Assembly (NCBI GenBank): GCA_000711775.1
Contig: ARYC01000277.1
Location: 62,001 to 126,000 of the forward strand
Direction of reading: 5' to 3'
DNA from: Oxytricha trifallax
Taxonomy: Eukaryota > Ciliophora > Spirotrichea > Sporadotrichida > Oxytrichidae
Length of the DNA: 64,000 nucleotides
The stretch's first letter is position 1, and every line of letters starts with the position of its first letter. Below, piece after piece: positions 24,848-34,706 of this stretch. The position numbers and the translations under genes were made by a program. A model generated the notes under the pieces. It was given only the letters and a program-made list of their open reading frames with translations. It did no database searches and had not been told where the DNA came from.

Positions 24848-25234
24848 TTAATCTTTTAAATAAGTAATTGAAAGTTGTCCGAAACCACTTTTGAAAAAGT
24901 AGTTACAGACGATGATATATATTATTAATGATTTCAAAAACTTATGAAAGTGTTTATAATATTTTAATAATAAATTGTAAATTTCATTAAAAATGACAAA
25001 ACCAACATTATCAAGTAATAATTCAGTTATCATGGTTTTTAACTGATTCTTATTTCCTAGGTCCTTCATCCTATTGCCCCATTCTTGATTCATCGGTGCC
25101 ACAATAGTAACTCTTGTAATGGGCACTTCACTGGTGTATTGATTGACTTGGCCTCTTGAATGCGCGATGATGAGAGAGGTTTTTAGAGTTTGGTGATTGA
25201 TTAGTTTAAACTTAAACTTAAAAGTGTAATTCAT
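24848..25234 (-). CDS. Hypothetical protein (ATG 25234), open beyond its first TAA
   Basis: From ATG 25234 the frame has no stop of any kind for 128 codons, unusual in DNA where TAA and TAG are frequent. TAA at 24848 is Gln in this code, and no TGA was met until the frame runs into the LINE copy 2 RT reading near 24545, so the true end is unclear. The product has IIAHSRGQVNQYTSEVPI, TRVTIVAPMNQEWGNRMKD and LGNKNQLKTMITELLLDN, with no domain recognised. The C-terminal part becomes AT-rich and low in complexity. It shares frame with the ORF upstream (25268-25560) across a single TGA and 33 bases. It may be one gene cut by a TGA, or two. Confidence 0.4.
   Translation of the reverse strand: MNYTFKFKFKLINHQTLKTSLIIAHSRGQVNQYTSEVPITRVTIVAPMNQEWGNRMKDLGNKNQLKTMITELLLDNVGFVIFNEIYNLLLKYYKHFHKFLKSLIIYIIVCNYFFKSGFGQLSITYLKD
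24877..24910. repeat. 34-bp palindrome, family A copy 3
   Basis: GTCCGAAACCACTTTT..AAAAAGTAGTTACAGAC, preceded by AAAGTT. It overlaps the low-complexity C-terminal end of the hypothetical ORF, which argues that the real gene, if any, ends before this point. Confidence 0.55.
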
Positions 25235-25267
25235 AATAGGGAAGTTATAATTAATAAATTAAACAAT

Positions 25268-25560
25268 TCAACTACTATTCATGCTATTCTTGACTGGTTC
25301 TAGACCACTCGGATCTGCACTCCTCATCACTATATCATACGAATCCATAACTAATGATGTTGCACCACTACTTGACAATGAAAGCCTAGAGGTTGTTGCA
25401 TCAATCTTGGTCATGCCTTTAAATATCTGTGAAAACCTCTTAATTGTGTGAATAATATTGGAAGTTATGATTACTATGCTCACTTGTTGTCTGCTTACTC
25501 CTCTCTGAGGTGCCTATTAATCAGTCAAAATAGAAAATAAATTCGAAATATGGAAAACTT
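25268..25560 (-). CDS. Hypothetical Ser/Thr-rich ORF ending at TGA 25268
   Basis: Open in ciliate code from at least 25560. Contains IKRFSQIFKGMTKIDATTSR, then LSLSSSGATSLVMDSYDIVM and SADPSGLEPVKNSMNSS before TGA. No Met was fixed as the start. The composition (Ser, Thr, Asp, Met, few low-complexity runs) looks coding. In frame with the ORF at 24848-25234. No domain recognised. Confidence 0.35.
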
Positions 25561-25768
25561 AGAAATAATGAAATATATAAGTTGCCTTTTTGATTAAATT
25601 AACAAAAATTATATTAGAAAGTTATTTTATTTATTTAATATATATATATATATTTTCATTAGAAGAAGCAAGAGTTATTACTTCATCCTAATAGCACTAA
25701 ATATATTATTAATTATTAGAAAATAGAAAAATAATTAAATAATTAAAATTAAAAGATCTTTTACAATT

Positions 25769-26060
25769 AAGGTATTATTTTTTGAGTGTAAGTAAATTTT
25801 TAAATTAATCTAGATTGATGATATATTAAAGTTGTTGAAATGCTTAAAATGATGTGAATAGAGGAAATATGCAGAATATAATGCGATTTGACAATGAAAA
25901 ATCTCAAGAAGCTGTATGTATATTATAGAATATAACAACATATTCTGAATATCCGCACAGCTGTGTGGAATGTTAATGAAATCAGGGCCACTTCAGCTTT
26001 GATTTGTCTTAATTTCCCCTCTTATAGGGAAAACCTCTCTGAGCTATTAATGCCCTATTT
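25769..26060 (+). repeat. Left inverted arm of the 6.6-kb unit
   Basis: About 292 bp, matched in reverse complement at 32049-32337 with only a handful of differences and small indels in the outer 100 bp. The inner 190 bp are almost perfect. Contains the palindrome CACAGCTGTG. No coding frame was recognised. Confidence 0.9.
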
Positions 26061-26177
26061 TTAATTAATTCTTAATTATTATTAAATTAGATAGATAGAT
26101 AGATAATAACTTAAGGTAAAATAATTTAATCAGTTGCCTTTTTTAAAATTGCGTGAATTATCTACTAGAAATGTAAT

Positions 26178-27878
26178 TCATTACAATACTTAACTGTCGT
26201 TCTTCTCCTCAAGTCTGCTGGGTTCCTCCTTATTTATGTCAGTATTCTGGTCTTCTCTCTTCCCATCCTTGCTGTTTCCTTCCACCTCAACTTGACCCTC
26301 ATGTCTCATCTCGAGTGTTTTAATCGTGTCTGGTCTAATCAATGGTGGGGTTGGTATGAGTTTCTACTTGCTAGCTCCTGCTCTTCTGTCATCCTTTTGG
26401 GCGTAAAGATAACTTTCTACTTCCGCTTCGTTATCTCCGATGTCACTGAACCTCCCTTCCTCGTCGATGTTTGACTATTCCATTTCCATTCTCGCTCCGT
26501 TCTGCAGAACTAATTCGTCCCATGTGTCTATATGAGAATTCTAGTTCATCATCTCTGTTCCTTTGTCCTCCCACTCACTCTTCCACAAAATTCCATTTCT
26601 CTTCTCTGTTATCTGTTCCACGTCTTCTTCCCTGATCGAGATGCCGGATTTTCCAATCTCCAATTTCATAACTCCTACCTCAAGATTGAACATAAGATAG
26701 TATCTCTGCATGTTAATCCAATCCTTGGAGAATATTTAGAAGATTGGTTCTCCTGGGATTTCTAAGGCTAGGTGGTTTACCATAAGTATGAGTAATACCC
26801 CGCAATCTTCTGGGTCCATCACTTGGTTGATTTCTGGCTTGGTTATTAGCTGTTTGGCTTGGTAATCCTTTCCCATAACTTGTGATACCATTTCGTTGAC
26901 TTGCCTTAGGTGCTTCTGTATTACAGCCACGCTTCCTACTTGTCTCCTTGTATCGTATACCTCTGCTCCACCTGAACCTCTCTTCATTCTCAATAAAATC
27001 CAGTTTTAGCAATTCTTAATGCTGCTCTGCCAACATACTGGGATTAAGATGCTCTCAATGCTTTCTGGTTCCCTCCAATACTTGCTGTTGTCTAACTTCC
27101 AGTTTGTTGACCCAATACACTCTTCCAAGTGTAATACTCCTTTGTCGTTCATGACTATGGGTGGTAATATTAGTTGGGAGATTTTAACTTCACTGAATTG
27201 CGCTTCCTCAATTTATCTTAAGCACATTTCCACAGTAATTTCTTAAATATGCCTTCCTGGTATTAAGTCTTCATGTTGCCAACTTTCATTGATCGCTCTC
27301 CAATGTTCTTGTTGTCTCTCTGTCCATAGGTCCCATTCTCTGGCTCCTCTTCTTCTAGCCTCCTCCCTATCATTGAATCTTCTTATCAATGCTTTCTCCA
27401 TCTTACCCCTTGTGCTAGGGCAGCAGACTATGGTCATCAATCTGGTGGTCTAGGGATTCCATCCCTTTTTTGTGTGGATGATCTTGTCAAATCCTTAGCA
27501 TGTCACTTCTGCTAAGTCAATAAGTCTTTTGAGTTCCATAGGATCTCTTTAAATACATGGAGTTCCATCCTCGTGTGCGTCAAAGCTAGTTCTCTGAGCT
27601 TTTGTTTCATTGATCTTTTTGCTTGGGTTCGATTGTCCAATCTTCAGTCTACTCTTGAATCCCATCTGTCTGTTTAGCGGAACTTTTTGGTTCTTATTCT
27701 CCCTCATCCCGAGGGCTTCTTGGTCTCTGCTTCTGTCTCTATAGTCGTATCTGATTTCCTTTACCTTTTACCAGAACTACTCTTTCTTATAATGCTGTTC
27801 CTTCCTGTAGTTCCCTACTCTGCTGGCTTGCCTCTTATTTGACTTTTAAAGATTTGGGTTTTATTTCATTTCTTCCAT
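26178..27878 (-). CDS. LINE copy 1: downstream ORF-B, intact, 566 codons
   Basis: ATG 27878 to TGA 26178 (1701 nt) with no internal TGA and no frame change. About a dozen Trp codons are all TGG. The N-terminal ~130 residues are basic and Gln/Asn-rich: NYRKEQHYKKEQFWQKVKEI, RDRSRDQEALG. Next comes RTSFDAHEDG, KKGWNPQTTRLMTIVCCPST and a charged helix REEARRRGAREWDLWTERQQ. The C-terminal third is acidic (EVEVEGN..KDGKREDQN). No RNase H, CCHC or RRM motif was recognised, so function is unknown; an RNA-binding accessory role is only a guess. It follows the RT ORF after 177 nt and shares with it a 5' leader repeat and the start context AGAGATGGAAGA. A homologue sits in the same place in LINE copy 2. 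Standard-code ORFs in 26.3-27.4 kb are pieces or shadows of this gene. Confidence 0.8.
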
Positions 27879-27927
27879 CTCTTAGATCTTAAGATTTGAA
27901 TCTTAATTATTATAATTCTCTCTTTTC

Positions 27928-27958
27928 AATTACCTTAATTAAATTTTGTATTTTAATT
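27928..27958 (-). promoter_or_regulatory. Leader repeat upstream of ORF-B
   Basis: A 31-bp word starting AATTACCTTAATTAAATTT on the plus strand is repeated exactly at 31293-31323. Here it lies 49 nt upstream of the ATG of ORF-B; there it lies 17 nt upstream of the ATG of the RT ORF. A worn relative (TTTTCAATTAATTATTACTT) precedes ORF-B of LINE copy 2 at about 18472. It may be a promoter, translation signal or remnant of a duplicated 5' UTR. Confidence 0.6.
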
Positions 27959-28054
27959 ACATTTCCCTTTAATTCTCACATTTTTAACCTCATATTCTCA
28001 ATTCCCTGAACTGAATATTCAATATATTCCATTTTTTGTTTTTGATTTATTTCT

Positions 28055-31000
28055 TCACAATTGAATTAGAGCTACTTCATCTGAAGTGGGTTTTTATTTT
28101 TTGATATAAGTAACTCTGAAAAGTTTCCTGACTTTTTGAAAATAGCCTTTAGTCTCTAATCCTCTTATTCTCTCATCCAGCCAAATCATGTTCGCCAGAA
28201 CTTCAATTTGAGTCTTACTGTCTAAGTCAATTAGTCTATGCTCACCAATTAATTTTGTGAATCTTGTTGGATCTCCAGCTCCGTTAATAAGGTTACAGTT
28301 CCTCATGTGAGTCGTTTTCACGAACATCTTATGAGCGTTGCAATAGTGGCTCATCCCATAGTTTACCAATGTTCTTCCTTAACTGATAGCCATCATGGTA
28401 TCCATCACATTTTTTGTGATGAAGATCTTTTTAGATTTTTGGAGTTTAATTTTGTTATTCTAAACTTGACTTTTGCCTTTGTTATTTTGCCAGTAGTCAC
28501 CTGTGTCATGTCTTATTTTTTTCATGTTCTTTTTAACGAGTTCTAATATTATCTCTGCTGTGCTACTCTCTTTGAGTTGAGTTACGTTCCTTAGGATTTT
28601 GTTGGGTATGTCTCTGGGGGTTTTGAACGCTATCCTCTTCAGTTGAGTTTCCATTTTGTCAATCTCTTCTATTTTCAAATATTTTGCTGCTATTAATGGA
28701 GTGTATTTATAGATCAGTAGTGATCTTATTTAAGCTACCATAATTGTGTCCCCTATTGTAGGATTGTTTGATTTAGTCAGCTTCTGGTAAAATTCTGTCT
28801 GTTTCTTCAGCTCGTTCCACGTGTCTTTCAGCATCTCCTGAGGGTTTAGGTTTATATTAATCCCCAAATACTTTGCTTCTTTAACTTTTTTTATTCCCTC
28901 CACCTCTGTCGTTTACTAAAACTATTTTGCATCACTAAGAAATACTGTCTTTTTTGTGTTTAGTTTTAGATTATGAGTTTTTTCTAACTCTTTAAAAAGC
29001 TGTCGATGATTCTTTTAAATTGCTGCTGATCCTTTATATTGATCAAGATATCATCTGCGAATGCCATTAGTTTTCCTTGTTTAATGAGTGATTATAGTTC
29101 TTTTTATGACTGAAGGGCGTCCTAAAGGTAGATGTTAAACAGCATTGGGGAGATCCTACTCCCTTGTGTTACTCCCTTCTGTGTCTTAATGTATTCATTC
29201 CCAAATTTGATTCTATTGTTCTAATACAATTCTTCCACCAGTTTAATTGCAATCTTGTCATCTTCAGTCTTTGCTCTTTTTTTTAAGATTTCTAGTAACT
29301 TGTCTTTCCAGACCGAATCGTAAGCTTTCTAAAGGTCTACCAGTAAGTATGCTTCTCTTTGCTTACTCTTCCTTCTGGAGTTCTTATATGTTCTAGGAGT
29401 TTAATTAGGTTTAAGTGAGTGCTCTTGTTTTCTTTGAAACCGCTTTAATAGTTTCCTGTCTTTAGTAACTCACTCCCTTTTTCTTGGAGTTTATTCACTA
29501 TCACTTTCTCAATAATTTTGTTTAAATGAGAATTCACGACAATTGGTCTTGTATTATTCACCTCTGGATAGTGTTCTCCGCTTGTTTTACTGAGTAGAAT
29601 GAGTCTACCCTCTTTTATGTATTGAGGAATCTTGCCTGACTTCAACCATTCTGTTATTTTTTCACACACTATTTTCCTAATTTCTTAGGATTTTGTAAGA
29701 ATCTTGCCATCGAATCCGTCTGGACCTATAGCTTTGTTGAAGTTGCATTCCTTAATGGCTTTTTCTACATCTTCTACATTACAAAATGCTTCCATACTAA
29801 TATCACACGTCATCATCTGGTCTTTTCCACTAGGGTCCACCCCAGTGTCTTGCCTCTCATCTTAGTAGAGATTATTGTAGAATTCAATTATTTTCCTTTC
29901 AGCCTCTTCTCCTAAGTTTATCCTTTCACCATCCAATTAAATGCCTTTGATTGGTTCGGCCTGTTTTCTACTCTTAGTTAGTTTCTTCACTAAATAGAAA
30001 AATCCTTTGATGTCATTTCTATCTAAGCTTTATTCCATGTCTCTAATAGCGTTATTCCATTCGGCTTTTTTTTCTTAAAAGGGGTTGTTAGGTTCCAGTT
30101 TGTTGTTTCTAATTACCCATTCTGGGGATTGATTATACCAATGCTTGGTCTTACTGTGCCTTTCTAACTAGTCTTCGAAACATCGAATTATAGGGTTGTC
30201 TAAATCTTCTTTCGTTATCTTCCTCCCTTATTCAATGAACGTTTTCTGGCATTATTTCCTTATATCTGATATTCTATATCCCTTCTCTTTGTCTGTCAAC
30301 TTTAGGTCTCTCTCCTAGTATTTAATTCTAAGTTTTGCTAAAATCAACTTATGGTCTGTCAGCCTGAGCTGGTCAGTTTCCCAGCTTATCGTTTAGGTTT
30401 GAAAATATTTGATCTAATTAATTTCCCTTAGAGTGAGTTTCTACTCCTTGGGGGATCGATGTCTTTAATCCTTCCCTCTCTAGTCTTTTGCTTAATTCTT
30501 TAATGTGATAGTTGAAATCTCCCATAACTATAATTCTCTAATTCTTGCATTTGAGTTTCAGAGATTTTATCATGTTCAGTAGTCTGTTTTGTAGTTCCTT
30601 TACTTCTTCGTTCCAGTATGGTGGTATATATACTGTGAAGATGTGGAGTGGGAATCCTTCTAAGTCTAATATGTTCCAAGTCACAAACTATCTTAAAGTT
30701 TTTATCGCTTTCATTTAGAATCTGCCACCATTTAATGCTAATACGCCGCCATTCTTGGCTAGTTGTGTCTGTGTTATATTCCTATTATTAGGCCCTATTA
30801 TTCTTTGGAGTCTCGTTTCCACGAGTCCAATAAAATCTGGTTGTTTCAATTCGATATCTCTCATCATCTGATCTTGTTTCAACTTCGAGTTAAGTCCCCT
30901 CACATTTTATACGCAAATGCTAAACTCAAAGGTCTTTGATGTTATCTGCCTCTTGTTGCTTATCACTTAAGTTCTAAGTTTGCTCCTTTACTTTTCTGCA

Positions 31001-31275
31001 AATCTCTCATTCCGTTTCACCCAGCCCTCGACTTCTCTTATTGGTTGATAAAAATGAAGATGACGACCATTATCTAGTGTAATACTAAATTTTTCTAAGT
31101 TTCTATAGCTGTTATGGTTCACTTAGTTTGGTGGGATTGTTTAGGCCTGATAATATGGGTTTCTTTTTGAATATTCAAAATAATCTTTCATAGATTTTTG
31201 ACTTTCTGGTTTGATTTCTGCCTTCTTTTCCGCGTATACTGGTAGCTTCCTTCTTGGCTGTTTCTACTCTTCCAT
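28055..31275 (-). pseudogene. LINE copy 1: endonuclease/reverse-transcriptase ORF
   Basis: ATG 31275 (MEEQKQPRRKLPVYAEKK) to TGA 28055, about 1070 codons. An APE-type endonuclease comes first: FEFSICVQNVRGLNSKLKQD, IGLVETRL, VMGDFNYHIKEL, then WETDQLRLTDHKLI. The RT domain follows: GRLILLSKTSGEHYP.. NNTRPIVV, KENKSTHLNLIKLL, GVTQGSRISPMLFNIYL and the catalytic LMAFADDILI. The C-terminus has a Cys/His segment (YCNAHKMFVKTTHMRNC). Positions of ORF pieces (30903, 29669, 28678) fall in three frames, so at least two frame changes separate the domains, one near the end of the endonuclease. All key motifs survive, so the copy is young. It makes first-strand cDNA at a nicked target in known LINEs. 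Confidence 0.9.
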
Positions 31276-31292
31276 CTCTGCCCGCCTTTTTT

Positions 31293-31323
31293 AATTACCT
31301 TAATTAAATTTTGTATTTTAATT
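31293..31323 (-). promoter_or_regulatory. Leader repeat upstream of the RT ORF
   Basis: Exact 31-bp copy of the word at 27928-27958, 17 nt before the ATG at 31275. The two ORFs also share AGAGATGGAAGA around their start codons, so about 45 nt of 5' context is duplicated in front of each. Confidence 0.6.
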
Positions 31324-32048
31324 TATTATTAAATTATTAAGGAATAAATTAATTAACGCAATTTTATAAATTTATAATTTATCACTAGTAAGAAATCTCT
31401 ATCGAGAAATTAAACTTCGTTTAATATATTTAATTTTTAATTAAAAATTAAAATTAAATTCCTTAATATTGATAAAATACAAAAGATTGGGAAACTTAAT
31501 TATTTTAAAATCAAAAAAACTGGCAATAATTACAAATTATCATTTTAATTTAGTTTATATTAATCTAAATTTAGAAAAAATGAGATATATGTTAGAGCAG
31601 TATTAGTGTGTTTGAATATGCCATTTTACTTTTGCATATTTATTTTAATTTTATTATTAGTTTTCTGATTCAATTGTTATTTAGCGAAGCAGAAAGGAAT
31701 TATTAGTATTCTTTGAAAGTAGACATATCTCAGTCATCGCACATCCTCTTTCTCTGTAGTAAATTTTGTATAAAAATATTAATTTTCTCAAGAAAATTTG
31801 GTAGATTAACTAAAATTATAACTTACTAACCTTATAATTTGGAATATAATTGATTCTATTTTGAATAAACTTAAGAGAAGTCACTTAGCATTGAGAGTGG
31901 AAATTTTTATTTATAGGCATTTTTTATTGAATTTAGAGTATATTAAAGAATTCAAATTGTATTACGTTAATTTCTAAATATATGTATAACTTTTAATTTT
32001 CAAACATTTATGATCGATAATTTAAATATATTTAAAAATTAGTTAATA
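31324..32048. other. AT-rich spacer between LINE 5' leader and right arm
   Basis: No frame or repeat recognised. Probably LINE 5' UTR and interior of the inverted-repeat unit; the junction between them was not visible. Confidence 0.4.
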
Positions 32049-32337
32049 ATAGGGCATTAATAGCTCAGAGAGGTTTTCCCTATAAGAGGGGAAATTAAGA
32101 CAAATCAAAGCTGAAGTGGCCCTGATTTCATTAACATTCCACACAGCTGTGCGGATATTCAGAATATGTTGTTATATTCTATAATATACATACAGCTTCT
32201 TGAGATTTTTCATTGTCAAATCGCATTATATTCTGCATATTTCCTCCATTCTCATCATTTTAAGCTTTTAAACAATTTTAATATATCATCAATCTAGATT
32301 AATTAAAAATTTACTTACACTCAAAAAATAATACCTT
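32049..32337 (-). repeat. Right inverted arm of the 6.6-kb unit
   Basis: Reverse complement of 25769-26060. The outer end is AAAAAATAATACCTT followed by ATCAAATTTG, which does not repeat the left flank. Confidence 0.9.
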
Positions 32338-32756
32338 ATCAAATTTGATTTATTTCAGTTTTTAGAAATGAGTAATTTATATATAAACTTCTATATTATA
32401 AGTATTAAGATTTAAAAACTAATCATATTTTATGTCTAAAATAAATAAAAATAATGAATAAATCTTATATGATAATTATAGAAAAGCAGTTTCAATTTTA
32501 AAACACATTCTGAATAAATTTATTTTTAAATTTTAATTAAATATATTAGTATATACAGTGGGACCAAGTAGTAAAAATAAATAACTTTTTCAACTTAGTC
32601 CCAAAGTATATAAATAAGTAAAATTAATCAAACAAATTTCTAATTAATAATTATAAAAATATTATCATTAACATTTATTTATATTCATCTGTATTTTAAG
32701 AATTTAACAATTCACGATTTTTAAAGTATTATGACTCAATGTATAAGATCAGCTGT

Positions 32757-33120
32757 TCAATTGGATTGAGCTATGATACTCTGCATTGAATAGAACAGCG
32801 ACCTTGACTTCTTAGCATTCTCCAAAACTTCCGAGTTCTTATGAATGACTGAGTTGTCCATGAGTAGTACTATCTTCTTCTGAGCAAGATTTTTGTCAGT
32901 GAGCAGCTGACTCAGGGTGTAATAGAGGAAGTTCTCGAACTACACTGCATCAAAATCAACTTCACTGATTTGGCTTGAGATTAACTGGACTTTAATTATT
33001 GCTACGAAACTCATCGAAAATTACTGCTACTTAGTTGATTCTTTGGTTTATTATAAGGCAAGTAAGTTGCACTTGGCTTTGACTATTACTGTAAATTCTA
33101 TTTCTAATATTTATTTTTTA
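32757..33120 (-). pseudogene. Tc1/mariner-type transposase core fragment
   Basis: Open in ciliate code for over 106 codons before TGA 32757. It reads FVAIIKVQLISSQISEVDF, FENFLYYTLSQLLTDKN, then KKIVLLMDNSVIHKN, the block around the second catalytic Asp of DDE transposases (compare ILFVDNLSVHKTK in the TBE at 48.85 kb). The part with the third acidic residue is missing: after about 30 more residues the frame ends, and the downstream DNA shows no NPIE-like block. Upstream it runs into a palindrome at 33136. It is a fragment from a different element than the TBEs. Confidence 0.6.
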
Positions 33121-33135
33121 AATTTCATCCATGTT

Positions 33136-33173
33136 TATCGCCGGACAAACTTTCTAATAATTGTCAGGCGATA
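33136..33173. repeat. Palindrome, family B (GCCGGACAA..TTGTCAGGC)
   Basis: TATCGCCGGACAA, a 12-base spacer, then TTGTCAGGCGATA. Relatives at 33471-33498 and 33500-33525 bound a strip of about 300 bp without genes, at the end of the transposase fragment. Confidence 0.6.
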
Positions 33174-33470
33174 ATTTTTCTATAATAATTTTAACTAGTA
33201 TCAGTATCAATACTATAAAATTTATTCTTTGACTTTTAATATTATTGTTGTCCTTTTTATTCTATTTTCTACTTTTTTTTTCGATTTTAAGTATTTGTAA
33301 TTCCTTTTGGATATAGTTATACTACATATGGCTTTTAAAGGCTGCCTTTTTGAATATCTTGAATGATATTGATGGACCCTTTATATTTAATAGGGATACT
33401 TAGAACAATGTTCTAAACGCTTTTCTTTAACTCCTAATTACTATTGGAGTATTAAAGCTAAAATAACCTC

Positions 33471-33525
33471 GCCTGACAATTAAGTAAAAGGTGTCATGCC
33501 TGACAATTACCTTAAAGGTTGTCAG
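33471..33525. repeat. Two adjoining palindromes, family B
   Basis: GCCTGACAATT..AGGTGTCATGC (33471-33498) followed at once by CTGACAAT..GGTTGTCAG (33500-33525). With the copy at 33136 they form a pair of hairpin-rich ends about 330 bp apart, similar in design to the pairs at 52920/53397 (family C). Confidence 0.55.
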
Positions 33526-34043
33526 TCCAGATCATTATTCTAAATACTTTCCAATCACTAAGCTAGAACAACTTTACATATTTCTTGGAATTCACAAATC
33601 CTGATTGGAAATAATTTTTCTTTTATTAAAAGTTCAACTTGCTTCAACAGAAGCCATTAGGATATATAATAATTTGTACAAGAATGACTTTATTTAACTT
33701 GACTTTTATGAGTTAAGAGAAATTTAGATTCATAATGCCATAAGTGCTTAACCTCTAGAAGACTTGCTGTCTGACTTCTACAATGATCTTATAATTCTAT
33801 GATTTTTATGGATAGATGTGTTACTAGAGTTTGCTATGGGTGCTTATTCACTACTCTTGTTAGGTATAATTAACTTGGCATAACACAAAATAAAATAAAT
33901 CATATAGCTATTGCTTACTTTACTATTACTTCTCTGTAACCTTACTACTGCTCTCTGATCGACAGCTGCAAGTGTCTTGGAGTAGTGACTGTCCAATTTT
34001 CATCACCAGTTGTGCTGACTACCTCACTACCTTAAAGTTGTGA

Positions 34044-34706
34044 GTACTCTAAAGAGATAAGAGTGATAGAGGTAAAAAATACAAGAAGACTATAAGAAGC
34101 TAGTTTATTTTACAATCAAACAGAGATAAAAACAGTTGCATAGTATTTTATATTAAAGGCAAGGTATATTACTTTGAGATTCTCATTACTAAACCAGATT
34201 TATATTAAGTGAATGACCCAAAAGATTGTGGGATATTGCTTGTCATAATGGCAAACTATCTTGCATAACAATTACAAAAAAGAACTAATATTTCAGATAT
34301 TTGCGAAAGACCTGATTAGCATTTAAAAATACTTTATGATGTTTAATCTTTAGAAGTATACCGTATATAGACGGATATTGAGAAATTCGGCATCTTATAT
34401 GCTGATTAGAAAAATAAATTACAGGAAAAGAAAAATGAGGAAGAAGGAATACGAATAATAAAGGAGATTATCAACAAGAATTAATAGAAATATACCAAAA
34501 ATTAGGCTAATTATGCATAACAGAGCTAGATCTTATTTTAAGTTTACAATAATTCGTTTATTAAGAAGAATTCAACAATACTGATAGAAATCTAATTAGT
34601 ATATACTATTATTTATAGATTTTAGGACATAAAAAGTTTAAATATCCAATAATACAACTTAATAGAAACAATAAAAAGCCACAAAAAACATCAAAGTCCA
34701 CAATGA
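34044..34706 (+). CDS. Hypothetical coiled-coil ORF, 220 codons in ciliate code
   Basis: Open from after a TGA at 34041 to TGA 34704. Readable blocks: YYFEILITKPDLYQVNDPKD, CGILLVIMANYLAQ, ISDICERPDQHLKILYDV, IEKFGILYADQKNKLQEKKN and an Asn/Gln-rich coiled-coil segment. The frame is also open upstream to about 33960, across the TGA. No Met start was fixed and no domain recognised. It is opposite in strand to the transposase fragment at 32.8 kb, an arrangement like TBE transposase and 22-kDa genes, so it may be the partner ORF of that lost element. Length and lack of frame changes are modest evidence of coding. Confidence 0.4.

Larger units (their letters stand above)
25769..32337. mobile_element. 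6.6-kb unit bounded by about 290-bp inverted repeats, carrying a LINE
   Basis: The left arm (25769-26060) and right arm (32049-32337) are almost identical in inverted orientation. They include AAGGTATTATTTTTTGAGTG at the outer ends and CCGCACAGCTGTGTGG inside. Between them lies a LINE on the minus strand whose two ORFs begin about 770 bp and end about 120 bp from the arms. No clear target duplication: flanks are ATT at the left and ATC at the right. Either a LINE inserted in a palindromic element, or the arms are part of this LINE. A LINE is not expected to have inverted termini. The arms are less diverged than the MITE arms elsewhere, suggesting a fairly recent origin. Confidence 0.7.

Noticed and set aside
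26096-26114. GATA microsatellite near the LINE 3' end as a LINE tail
   Set aside because: Only a few units, and no such tail is seen at LINE copy 2, so it is not evidence of a 3' terminal repeat.
26713-27012. Standard-code ORF of 99 codons overlapping the LINE
   Set aside because: Its frame differs from the 566-codon ORF-B that covers the same bases, so it is a shadow.
25769-32337. Virus-like or LTR element
   Set aside because: The bounding repeats are inverted, not direct, and the enclosed RT is of the LINE type with an APE endonuclease; no integrase, capsid or protease block was seen.
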